Positions 1 to 7,141 of a DNA stretch of 64,000 nucleotides are shown piece after piece. This stretch comes from JAWKJY01 sp041393535 (GTDB taxonomy: Bacteria > Actinomycetota > Thermoleophilia > Gaiellales > Gaiellaceae), in the NCBI GenBank assembly GCA_041393535.1, contig JAWKJY010000003.1:124001-188000 (forward strand), written 5' to 3'. The notes under the pieces are model-generated. The model searched no databases, was not told where the DNA came from, and saw nothing but the letters and a program-made list of their open reading frames with translations. A program made the translations under genes and the position numbers. Each line of letters begins with the position of its first letter. Position 1 is the first letter of the stretch.

Positions 1-522
1 GCTGACGACGAAGGCGAGGCGCCAGCTCGCGTCGTCGGCGAGCGACCCGCCGATCGCCGGCCCCGCGACGTTGGAGCCCGCGAACACGACGCCGAGGAGC
101 GACTGCCAGCGCCCGCGCTCCCGGGGCGGGATCACGTCCCCGATCACCGCGACCCCGAGCGGGATCAGCCCGCCCGCGCCGATGCCCTGCACCGTCCGCG
201 CCGCGACGAGCACGCCCATCGAGGGCGCGAGCGCGGCCGCGATCGAGCCGACGGCGAACAGCCCGATGCCGATCAGGAAGAGCGGCCGGCGCCCGTGGAC
301 GTCCGACAGCTTCCCGTACAGCGGGATCGAGATCGTCGACCCGAGCATGTACGCGGAGAAGACCCACGAGTAGTGGTCGAGCCCGCCGAGGTCCGCGGCG
401 ATCGTCGGGAGGGCGGTCGCGACGATCGTCTGGTTGATCGACGCCAGCAGCATCCCGAGCACGACGGCGCCGAGGACGACGAGCGTCCGGCGGCGACCGA
501 GGGGGTAGACGGAGCTGTCCAT
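1..522 (-). CDS. MFS drug exporter, DHA2-like, C-terminus cut off by window edge
   Basis: The frame is open from an ATG at 522 to the window edge, giving the first 174 residues of a multidrug-efflux transporter of the major facilitator superfamily. The translation starts MDSSVYPLGRRR and continues with hydrophobic helices. Residues 69-81 read GKLSDVHGRRPLF, the MFS motif A loop between helices 2 and 3. The sequence PTIAADLG after helix 1 and the RTVQGIGAGG stretch near residue 110 are typical of the 14-helix DHA2 (EmrB/QacA) group. It would export drugs or organic ions using the proton gradient. A perfect palindrome overlaps the start codon, so repression by a MarR- or TetR-type regulator is likely. 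That regulator is not in the window. Confidence 0.85.
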   Translation of the reverse strand, partial: MDSSVYPLGRRRTLVVLGAVVLGMLLASINQTIVATALPTIAADLGGLDHYSWVFSAYMLGSTISIPLYGKLSDVHGRRPLFLIGIGLFAVGSIAAALAPSMGVLVAARTVQGIGAGGLIPLGVAVIGDVIPPRERGRWQSLLGVVFAGSNVAGPAIGGSLADDASWRLAFVVS

Positions 523-539
523 TTCGTTGCGCAACGAAA
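522..539. promoter_or_regulatory. Perfect 18-bp palindrome over the MFS exporter start (probable operator)
   Basis: TTTCGTTGCGCAACGAAA is its own reverse complement. It begins on the first base of the ATG of the minus-strand exporter and extends into its leader. The core GTTGCGCAAC resembles sites bound by MarR-family dimers. Regulator identity is inferred. Confidence 0.7.
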
Positions 540-867
540 CTATATCGGTCGGCGGTTGGATCGACGTGAGCCGACTGGGGGATCCGGGGGGCCGGATGTC
601 GCGCCCGCGCACCCTATTCCGCTCATACGAGCGAGTCGACGCACGGACGAGCAGGATGGGCGGCTCGCTCGTCGGCACGCCCGGGTCGGGGCACGAGGGT
701 GCGGCGCCCTCGATAGGCCTGCTCGCGGTTGCGCGGCGTGCGTGCTCGCCGCGGCGGGCGCCGGCGACGGCCGCGCCAGTCGTCGTGCCGCTCGACGGTG
801 GAAGGATCGTCACGGACCCGACACGGCTCGGCCGCCCGGCGTCACACACGCTTGACGGCTTCCCCTC
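540..867. other. Gene-free stretch between the exporter and fabL
   Basis: No reading frame here looks like a protein. It separates the divergently read exporter from the 3' end of fabL and leads into the 55-bp repeat at 868. I see no RNA gene in it. Confidence 0.6.
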
Positions 868-922
868 TACGCTCGAAAGCGGGTGGAGGCGCGGGGTGGC
901 CCCTCGCCCGTCCGAAACGGAC
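868..922 (+). repeat. 55-bp dispersed repeat, copy 1
   Basis: This stretch matches 26845-26899 at 52 of 55 positions by hand alignment. It starts with TACGCT, a -10-like element, and has a GTG codon nine bases later at 883. It also contains a GGGG-TGG-CCCC hairpin and a terminal GTCCG-AAA-CGGAC hairpin. All three reading frames are conserved between copies, so the constraint looks like DNA or RNA, not protein. Both copies are intergenic. Confidence 0.8.
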
Positions 923-940
923 AGGGGTTGCGCGCAGCCG

Positions 941-979
941 CGCGCCCGCCCCGGCGCCGGCGCGCCGGGCGGGGGCGCG
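941..979 (-). terminator. GC hairpin just past the fabL stop
   Basis: A long, almost fully paired stem (CGCGCCCGCCCCGGCGC against GCGCCGGGCGGGGGCGCG) lies immediately downstream of the fabL stop codon. There is no T tract, as is common in high-GC actinobacterial terminators. Confidence 0.5.
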
Positions 980-1735
980 TCAGGCGAGCAGCGCGTAACC
1001 GCCGTCGACGACGATCGTCTGACCGCGGATCATCGACGAGGCGGGCGAGGCGAGGAAGCAGACGACGTCCGCGATGTCGGGCGGCTCGACCAGGCGACCG
1101 GCCGGCGTGCGCTCGCGGTAGTACGCGAGCATCTCCTCGCGCTTCGGGAAGTGCTCGAGCGCTCCGGTGTCCACGAGCCCGCCGGAGACGGCGTTCGCAC
1201 GGATCCCGAGCGGCGCCAGCTCGATCGCGAGGTAGCGGACGAGCGCCTCGACCGCGGCCTTCGAGGCGCCGACGAGGACGTAGTCGTCGAGGACGCGCTG
1301 CGAGCCGAGGGACGAGATCGCGACGATCGAGCCGCCCTGGCGCATGCGCGGCGCGGCGAGCCGACCGAGGGTGAACAGGCTGCGTGCGTTCGCGTTCAGC
1401 GTCCAGTCCCAGTGCTTCTCCTCGAGCTCGAGGAGCGGGCGGATCACGCCCGTTGCGGCGTTCGCGACGACGACGTCGAGCTCGCCGACCTGCTCGAGCA
1501 GCGCGGCGAGCTTGTCCGGGTCGCCGACGTTGCCCCGCAGCAGCAACGGCTCGGCGCCCCGCTCGCGCAGCGCCTCGGCCGTCTCCTCCGCCGCCCGGTC
1601 GGAGCGGAGGTATCCGATCGCGACGCGAGCGGCGCCCTGCTCGGCGAACCGCAGCGCGATCTCGCGGCCGATGCCGCGGGAGCCGCCGGTGACGAGGACC
1701 GTGCGGCCGGCGAACGTGCCGCCCTCGCCGCTCAC
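980..1735 (-). CDS. fabL: Enoyl-ACP reductase III (FabL-type SDR)
   Basis: This 251-residue short-chain dehydrogenase probably carries out the last reduction of each fatty-acid elongation cycle with NADPH. The cofactor loop is TGGSRGIG at residues 16-23. The middle and C-terminus match the Bacillus FabL pattern closely: an ISSLGS motif, a Tyr-Lys pair in DYVLVGASKAA, NAVSGG, a FPKREE stretch, TPAGR, and the terminal MIRGQTIVVDGG. These features set FabL apart from ordinary FabG reductases. The GTG at 1735 gives a normal N-terminus seven bases after the upstream gene's stop, so the two are probably one transcript. Longer upstream translations run into that other gene and are not credible. FabL enzymes are usually tolerant of triclosan. 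Confidence 0.82.
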   Translation of the reverse strand: MSGEGGTFAGRTVLVTGGSRGIGREIALRFAEQGAARVAIGYLRSDRAAEETAEALRERGAEPLLLRGNVGDPDKLAALLEQVGELDVVVANAATGVIRPLLELEEKHWDWTLNANARSLFTLGRLAAPRMRQGGSIVAISSLGSQRVLDDYVLVGASKAAVEALVRYLAIELAPLGIRANAVSGGLVDTGALEHFPKREEMLAYYRERTPAGRLVEPPDIADVVCFLASPASSMIRGQTIVVDGGYALLA

Positions 1736-1742
1736 GGCCGGG

Positions 1743-2027
1743 TCAGTGGCCGCCGTCGCCGGCGCGGACGGTGCCGTGGCTCGGGATCGCGTCCCAGCCG
1801 AGGCGCGTCGTCGCCTCGAGCGGGCCCTCCTCCGCCTTGGAGGTCGAGTGGCCCAGGCGATCGAGCATCTCGGCCCGGCTCTCGCCGTAGCGGCGGACGG
1901 GGTGGTCGGGTGGAAGGTCGCGCACGAGCGCCCGGACGCGGGCCCGGATCTGGTACGCGAAGTGGGGTGTCGCCGGACCGACGAGGGCGTCGACGTCCTC
2001 GATCGTCGGCTCGCGTGGATCGGCCAT
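1743..2027 (-). CDS. Conserved small protein of unknown function, upstream of fabL
   Basis: This is a 94-residue acidic, mostly helical protein starting MADPREPTIEDVDAL. It contains the charged segment RARVRALVRDLPPDHPVRRYG. I do not recognise a named family. It has normal codon bias and a clear start: minus-strand TATCGT sits nine bases before the ATG, so the message is nearly leaderless. Its stop lies seven bases before fabL, suggesting co-transcription. No signal peptide or membrane segment is visible. Confidence 0.7.
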   Translation of the reverse strand: MADPREPTIEDVDALVGPATPHFAYQIRARVRALVRDLPPDHPVRRYGESRAEMLDRLGHSTSKAEEGPLEATTRLGWDAIPSHGTVRAGDGGH

Positions 2028-2083
2028 CGGCCGGGACGATACCAGCGGGGCCAGTCGCGCCAGGGCGCGGGTATCCTCGCGCC

Positions 2084-2116
2084 GTGCCGCAGCACCGCAA
2101 GCACCCCGCCGCGTGA
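2084..2116 (+). CDS. Ten-codon leader ORF overlapping the EamA transporter start
   Basis: TATCCT at 2072-2077 is followed after six bases by GTG and the short frame VPQHRKHPAA, which ends in TGA inside the GTGA overlap with the next gene. The transporter start has no ribosome binding site, so translation of this mini-frame could deliver ribosomes to it by coupling. Alternatively a one-base error has split the first ten residues from the transporter itself. Confidence 0.45.
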   Translation: MPQHRKHPAA

Positions 2117-3021
2117 CCCCGCGCCAGGGCGCGGGGGCGCGGTCGGCGGAGCTGCTGCTGCTGGCGACGGTCTTCCTCTACGCCTTGAACTTCACCACCG
2201 TGAAGTACGGGCTGGACAACGGCTTCGGCTCGCTCGTCTACGCGTCGCTGCGCTTCGTCGGCGGCGCCCTCGTCTTCGTCGCGCTCGCCGGCGCGCGCGA
2301 GCGGACGTTCCGGATCGAGCGGCGCGACGTCCCAGCGATCGCCTTCATGGCGCTCGTCGGCATCTTCGGCAACCAGCTGTGCCTCGTCATCGGCCTGCGC
2401 CATGCGGCCGCGTCGACGTTCGCGCTCCTGTTCGGGACCTTCCCCATCTGGGTCGCGCTCTGGAGCCGCGTCGCGGGGCTCGAGTCGCTGCGGCGGCGCC
2501 ACCTGGTCGCCGCACTGATCTCCTTCGCCGGCGTGGCGCTCGTCGCGCTGGGCGGCGAGCACGGGATCGACGGCGACTTCGTCGGGATCGCGCTCGCGCT
2601 CGGCGCGCCCGCGACCTGGGCCATGTACTCGGTCGCGGCCGGGCGCGTCGTCGCCAGCTACTCGCCGTACCGCCTCAGCGCCGTCGTGCTCGTGCTCGGC
2701 GTCGTGCCGCTCGTCGCCGCGGGCGGGCCCGAGCTCGCCCACCAGGACTGGGGCGCGCCCAACGCGCTCGCCTGGCTCTCGCTCGCGTCGAGCATCGTCC
2801 TCTCGCTCGTCGTCTCGAACATCACGTGGTTCAGGGCGATCGACCGGGTGAAGTCGGCGCGCGCGTCGCTCTACGCCAACCTGACGCCGTTCGTCGGCGC
2901 CGTGCTCGCCCTCGTGCTGCTCTCCGAGAGCTTCGGGCCCCTCCAGGTGGTCGGCGGGATCGTGATCGCGGTCGGGATCCTCGTCGTGCGCCGGCGCCAG
3001 GCCGCGACGGCTCCGGAGTAG
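2113..3021 (+). CDS. EamA/DMT-superfamily transporter
   Basis: This is a 302-residue membrane protein with about ten hydrophobic helices arranged as two EamA repeats (residues roughly 12-142 and 155-292). This is the layout of drug/metabolite exporters of the RhtA/YdcZ kind. The substrate cannot be read from the sequence; amino acids or metabolites are usual. The start is GTG, overlapping the stop of a ten-codon leader frame by four bases. The family's N-terminal helix begins right after it (ELLLLATVFLYALN). The C-terminus is a short charged tail, as is normal. Confidence 0.85.
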   Translation: MTPRQGAGARSAELLLLATVFLYALNFTTVKYGLDNGFGSLVYASLRFVGGALVFVALAGARERTFRIERRDVPAIAFMALVGIFGNQLCLVIGLRHAAASTFALLFGTFPIWVALWSRVAGLESLRRRHLVAALISFAGVALVALGGEHGIDGDFVGIALALGAPATWAMYSVAAGRVVASYSPYRLSAVVLVLGVVPLVAAGGPELAHQDWGAPNALAWLSLASSIVLSLVVSNITWFRAIDRVKSARASLYANLTPFVGAVLALVLLSESFGPLQVVGGIVIAVGILVVRRRQAATAPE

Positions 3022-3050
3022 GCGCCGCGGACGGCGGCTATCGTGGCCCC

Positions 3051-3702
3051 GTGGCCGGTCTCGTCCTCGTGCTCGACTACGACGGCACCGTGGCCGAGGA
3101 CGACATGCTCGACCGGGTCGCCAACCACTTCGGCGATCCCGAGCTGTTCCGCGCGCTCGACGCCGAGCTCGACGGGGGCACGATGACGCTCCACGAGGTC
3201 ATCCGGCGCGAGTTCGAGGCGGTGCGGGCGCCGCGCGAGGAGGTCGTCGCCTGGACGGTCGAGCACACGAGGCTCCGCCCGGGGCTGCGCGAGCTGCTCG
3301 CGCTCGCGCGCGAGCGCGAGTGGCGGCTCGTCGTCCTCTCGAGCGGCTTCCACGAGCTGATCGAGCCGGTGCTCGAGGCACACGGGCTCGCCGAGGTCGA
3401 GCTGGTCGCGAACCACGTCTCGCCTGGCCCCGACGGCTGGCGGGCGAGCTTCCGGGACGAGGAGCCCTGCGCCGTCTGCGGCGAGCCCTGCAAGAGGGCC
3501 ACGCTCGCGCAGGTGGTCGGCGACGCCGACGCGACGGTCGCGTACGTCGGAGACGGCTACTCGGATCGGTGCGCGGCCGAGGCGGCCGACCTGCGCTTCG
3601 CGCGCGCCGCGCTCGCGCTGGCTCGAGGCGCGCGGCGTGGCGCATTCGACCTACGAGGATTTCTTCCAGGTCGCTAACACCATCCTTACGGTCTCTCCCT
3701 AG
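3051..3702 (+). CDS. HAD-family phosphatase, MtnX/SerB-like (frame-disrupted near 3615)
   Basis: A leaderless GTG at 3051 follows TATCGT (3039-3044). The protein shows the HAD motifs in order: DYDGT with catalytic Asp at residues 9 and 11, SSGF (motif II), and GDGYSD (motif IV). A Cys-rich insert, CAVCGEPCK, is typical of MtnX-like phosphatases. In the start frame the C-terminus becomes nonsense. Moving one base at about 3615 restores a sensible ending, WLEARGVAHSTYEDFFQV, which stops at 3702. The original gene is therefore about 216 codons with one indel. It probably dephosphorylates a small phospho-metabolite; the substrate is unknown. Confidence 0.75.
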
Positions 3703-3767
3703 CTGGCTAACGCAGCGTCGGCAGGGTGTGAGCGAACCCGCCGGCCAGTCTGGGGAGGCACACCGGA

Positions 3768-4313
3768 ATGAAGCTCCGCACCCTGCTCGTCGCAAGCGCC
3801 ATCGGCGCCCTGCTCGTCCCGACCGCTGCGCTCGCGCATCGCGGCGACCCCGGGAAGGGCCGCGACAAGGGCGCCCCCGGCTGGGCGCGCGGCTGGCACG
3901 ACGATCGCCAGACCTGGACGCTCGGGACGGAGCTGCTCCTGACGGGCACCGGCGAGCTGCGCGGCCACATCGTGGCCCCCGCGGCCGCCGCCGGAGCGAC
4001 CGCGACGCCGCTGACGGTCACGGTCAAGGCGATCCGCGGCCAGGTGAAGGTCTACGGCGTCTCGGCGGACACGACGGTGTCGTGCAAGGGCCAGGGCTCG
4101 AAGTCGACCCGCACGAAGCGCGACGGCAAGGTCGTCACGTCCTGTCGGGGCGTCGGCTCCGCCACGATCACCGGCTCCGACTTCTGGTTCGCCGCCAAGG
4201 CGAAGCTGATGCAGGCGACGGTCCCGGCCGGCGCGACGGGCGAGCTCGTCTCGCGCGGCGCCTTCTTCGCCGGGACGACGATCCCCGACGACCCGGCCGA
4301 CAGGGACCTGTAG
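3768..4313 (+). CDS. Secreted protein of unknown function
   Basis: This 181-residue protein has a clear signal peptide (MKLRTLLVASAIGALLVPTA, cleavage near ALAHR). A basic Gly/Lys/Arg-rich linker follows, then a beta-rich domain of repeated Thr/Val strands. Two cysteines, in SCKGQG and SCRGVG, could form a disulfide. GGGAGG lies about ten bases before the ATG, making this one of the minority of genes here with a classical ribosome binding site. I do not recognise the family. A GGCCGGC/GCCGGCC stem at 4332-4354 follows the gene. Confidence 0.7.
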   Translation: MKLRTLLVASAIGALLVPTAALAHRGDPGKGRDKGAPGWARGWHDDRQTWTLGTELLLTGTGELRGHIVAPAAAAGATATPLTVTVKAIRGQVKVYGVSADTTVSCKGQGSKSTRTKRDGKVVTSCRGVGSATITGSDFWFAAKAKLMQATVPAGATGELVSRGAFFAGTTIPDDPADRDL

Positions 4314-4331
4314 CCGAGGGGACACGAGATT

Positions 4332-4354
4332 GGCCGGCTCGCCGCACGCCGGCC
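4332..4354 (+). terminator. Hairpin after the secreted protein gene
   Basis: A seven-base GGCCGGC/GCCGGCC stem with a nine-base loop lies 19 bases after the stop codon. There is no T tract. Confidence 0.4.
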
Positions 4355-4456
4355 GATGGGTGGCGACCCGTTCGGGGGAGGGCCGCCGCCAGAGCTCGAG
4401 GGGGAGGTCGGTGACCCCTCGACGTTCGTGGTCGTCCAGCCGGGTAGGCTCGGCCG

Positions 4457-5284
4457 GTGCTCGTCGAGCTGCCCGAGCCGTTCGACTTCGCGCTGACGAT
4501 CGAGCGCTTCGCGCGCTTCGGCGACGACCTCGCCAACCGGGTCGTCGACGGCGCGCTCCACCGGGTGCTCGACGGTGCGGCCGTCCGGATCGCCGCCGCG
4601 TCGGGCGGCGCGGCCATCGACCCGCCCCGGCCCGATCTCGCCCCGGCCGTCCGGCGCCTCCTCGGGGGCGACGCCGACCTCGCGGCCTTCGCGGCCGCGA
4701 CCGCCGGCGACCCCGTCCTGGCCCGCCTGCTCCCGCCGCTCGCGGGCCTGCGGCCGGCCCTCGTGCTCGATCCGTTCGAGATGCTCGTGACGGCGATCAG
4801 CGCCCAGCAGGTGTCGCTGCTCGCGGCGACCGCGATCCGCAGCCGCCTCGTGGCCCGCTTCGGCACTGCCCACGGCGTCGTGCACGCCTTCCCGGCGCGC
4901 GACGTCGTCGCACGCCTGCCCGAGGAGGAGCTGCTCTCGGTCGGCTTCTCCCGCGCGAAGGCCCGCGCCGTGTCGGCGCTCGCACGGAGCGAGCTCGACC
5001 TCGACGGTCTCGCGCGCCTGCCCGACGACGAGGTCGAGGCCCGGCTGACCGCGCTCCCCGGGATCGGCCGCTGGACGGCCGAGTGGTTCCTCGCCCGCCA
5101 CCTCGGTCGACCCGACCTCTGGCCCGCCGGCGACCTCGCGCTGCGCCGCGCCGTCGGCGCCCTCTACCTCGACGGGCGCGACCCCGACGAGCGGGAGACG
5201 CGTGCGCTCGGCGAGCGGTTCCGGCCGTTCCGCAGCCTCGCGGCCCTCTATCTTCTCGTCGGGATGCGAGTGCTCGCGCGATGA
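4457..5284 (+). CDS. DNA-3-methyladenine glycosylase, AlkA-like (HhH-GPD)
   Basis: This 275-residue base-excision enzyme removes alkylated purines from DNA. The second half carries the HhH-GPD fold: ISAQQVSLLAA begins the domain, TALPGIGRWTAEW is the helix-hairpin-helix near residue 205, and the catalytic Asp follows in WPAGDLALRR. The first 90 residues form the AlkA-type N-terminal domain. TAGGCT at 4445-4450 lies six bases before the GTG, so the mRNA is probably leaderless. The stop overlaps the next gene's ATG (ATGA), so the two are co-translated. Confidence 0.88.
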   Translation: MLVELPEPFDFALTIERFARFGDDLANRVVDGALHRVLDGAAVRIAAASGGAAIDPPRPDLAPAVRRLLGGDADLAAFAAATAGDPVLARLLPPLAGLRPALVLDPFEMLVTAISAQQVSLLAATAIRSRLVARFGTAHGVVHAFPARDVVARLPEEELLSVGFSRAKARAVSALARSELDLDGLARLPDDEVEARLTALPGIGRWTAEWFLARHLGRPDLWPAGDLALRRAVGALYLDGRDPDERETRALGERFRPFRSLAALYLLVGMRVLAR

Positions 5285-6222
5285 CCATCCGGCCGGCCAC
5301 CGGCGCCGACGAGGCGGCGATCGACGCCCTGCGCGGCGGGCCCTCGCGCGGCGGCGCGAGCGACCTCGCGCTCGTCGCCGAGCAGGGCGGACGGGTCGCC
5401 GGGTTCGTGGCGGTCGCGCTGGCGGCCGGGGAGCCCCGCGTGCGGGAGCTCCTGTCCGGCGGCAGCCGCGAGGTCGAGGCGGCGCTGCTCGCGGCCGTGT
5501 CCGGCGAGGCGCGCACGCACGGCGCGGACGCGCTCCTGCTCGAGGTGGCAGCCGGCGACGCGGACGCGCAGGCGCTCGCCGACCGGCTCGGCTTCGTCGA
5601 GGTCGCGCGCACGGTCCGCCTGCCGCTCGACGAGCTCGCGCAGCGCCTCGCCGGCGGGCGGCTCGGCCCCTCGTTCGGCTCGATCCACATCGCGACGGAC
5701 GACCTCGACGCCGTGGTGCGGGCCGTCCAGCAGACGGTGCCCCGGCTGCCCGGCGGCTCGCAGGGGAGCGTCGCGGTCCCGTCCACGGGCGGCTGGACGG
5801 GGATCTACGACGAGCTGTGCGACCGCGAGCCCGCGATGCTGCGCCGCCTCGCGCGCGAGCTGGCCGACCGCAGCGGCGCCGTCGTCCTCCAGCTCGGCGT
5901 CGAGGACGGCGCGGTCGTGCGCTTCGTCCTCTACGAGCGCGGCCGCGTCGTCGACGAGTACTGCTCGGTGCCGGAGCACCACGGGCCGCTGCCGCCGGGC
6001 GAGGTGATCGGCCTGGCGGCGAACCCGACCGTCGTCGCGCGCCTCACGGGCGCCGACCCGGGCCGCGTGCGCGAGGTCGCCCGGACGGCGAGCCGTCCGG
6101 ATGAGCTGCCGCCCGCCCCCGAGCTGGCGGCCGTCCTCGCCGGCGTGCTCGGAATCCCCGGCGCGGCCCACGGCTACGAGCGCGCCTGCCTGACGCCCGG
6201 CGCCGTGCCGATCCGGCGCTAG
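5281..6222 (+). CDS. GNAT acetyltransferase fused to an unknown C-terminal domain
   Basis: This is a 313-residue protein. The first ~115 residues are a GNAT N-acetyltransferase (TIRPATGADEAAID at the start, ADRLGFVEVARTVRLPL at the end of the fold), but the acetyl-CoA loop is shorter than usual. The remaining ~200 residues are a compact alpha/beta domain with conserved-looking stretches such as FGSIHIATDD and VVLQLGVEDGAVVRFVLYER that I do not recognise. The gene overlaps alkA by four bases. At its 3' end it shares the CTAG stop tetranucleotide with the convergent methylase gene. Confidence 0.75.
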   Translation: MTIRPATGADEAAIDALRGGPSRGGASDLALVAEQGGRVAGFVAVALAAGEPRVRELLSGGSREVEAALLAAVSGEARTHGADALLLEVAAGDADAQALADRLGFVEVARTVRLPLDELAQRLAGGRLGPSFGSIHIATDDLDAVVRAVQQTVPRLPGGSQGSVAVPSTGGWTGIYDELCDREPAMLRRLARELADRSGAVVLQLGVEDGAVVRFVLYERGRVVDEYCSVPEHHGPLPPGEVIGLAANPTVVARLTGADPGRVREVARTASRPDELPPAPELAAVLAGVLGIPGAAHGYERACLTPGAVPIRR

Positions 6223-7115
6223 CCGGTCGCCTCCAACGAGTCGTTCGAGCCGGGACGGCGCGGCGGGCCGTGCGGGCCCCTGGGATCGACCGCCTCGCCG
6301 TCCAGCCGTCCCAGCCGCGCGAACGCGATCGCCGCGGCGTGGCCGACGTTCAGCGAGTCGACGCCGCGGCGCTGCGGGATCCGCACGGCCAGGTCGCACG
6401 CCGCGCGCGCCGCGGGGGAGAGGCCGGGGCCCTCGGTCCCGAGCACGAGCGCCAGCCGCTCCTCCGGGCCGGGATCGAGCTCCTCGAGCGTCGTCGCCGC
6501 GGCCGGATCGAGCGCGACGAGCCGGAAGCCGAGCGCTCGCAGCAGCTCGAGGTCGCCCGGCCAGCCGTCGAGCCGCGTGAAGGGCAGGTGGAGGATCCAG
6601 CCCATCGAGACGCGCACGACGCGGCGATAGAGCGGGTCGCAGCAGCTCGGGTCCAGCGCGAGGGCATCGATCCCGAGCGCGGCGGCGCTTCGCGCGATCG
6701 CGCCGAGGTTCTCCTGGTCGGTCAGCCCCTCGAGCACGCAGACGCGGCGGGCGCCGGCGAGCAGGTCGGCCGGTCGCTCGAGCGGGAGGCGCCGTCCCGC
6801 GGCGACGACGCCGCGGTGCAGGTGGTAGCCGGTGACGCGGTCGATCACCGGCTGGGCGGCGACGAGCACGTCGACGTCGAGCGGGTCGAGCAGCGGCAGC
6901 AGCTGGTCGAGCCGTGCCGGCGTCACGAGCACCGAGACGACCGGGTAGCGCGACGAGAGCAGCCGCGGCAGCGCGGTCTTGCCCTCGCAGACGAACAGCC
7001 CCTCGCCGGTCGGGGACGGCCCCTCGACGACCGCCCGCAGGGCCGGGTCGCGCAGGCGGACGTACGGCGCGAGCCGCGGGTCGTCCGGGTCGTCGACCGG
7101 GATCGCCCGGGCCAT
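6219..7115 (-). CDS. SpoU/TrmH-family RNA 2'-O-methyltransferase
   Basis: This 298-residue protein has an N-terminal substrate-binding domain of about 110 residues and a C-terminal SPOUT methylase with a trefoil knot. Family motifs are visible in order: LEGLTDQENLGAIARSAAALG (motif 1, with the catalytic Asn and Arg), ALVLGTEGPGLS (motif 2) and IPQRRGVDSLNVGHAAAIA (motif 3). It should methylate a ribose in tRNA or rRNA using S-adenosylmethionine; the exact base is not predictable. It lies 26 bases after the gamma-glutamyltransferase gene. Confidence 0.85.
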   Translation of the reverse strand: MARAIPVDDPDDPRLAPYVRLRDPALRAVVEGPSPTGEGLFVCEGKTALPRLLSSRYPVVSVLVTPARLDQLLPLLDPLDVDVLVAAQPVIDRVTGYHLHRGVVAAGRRLPLERPADLLAGARRVCVLEGLTDQENLGAIARSAAALGIDALALDPSCCDPLYRRVVRVSMGWILHLPFTRLDGWPGDLELLRALGFRLVALDPAAATTLEELDPGPEERLALVLGTEGPGLSPAARAACDLAVRIPQRRGVDSLNVGHAAAIAFARLGRLDGEAVDPRGPHGPPRRPGSNDSLEATG

Positions 7116-7141
7116 GGGAGATGGGGTCGGAGGGCGGTCGG

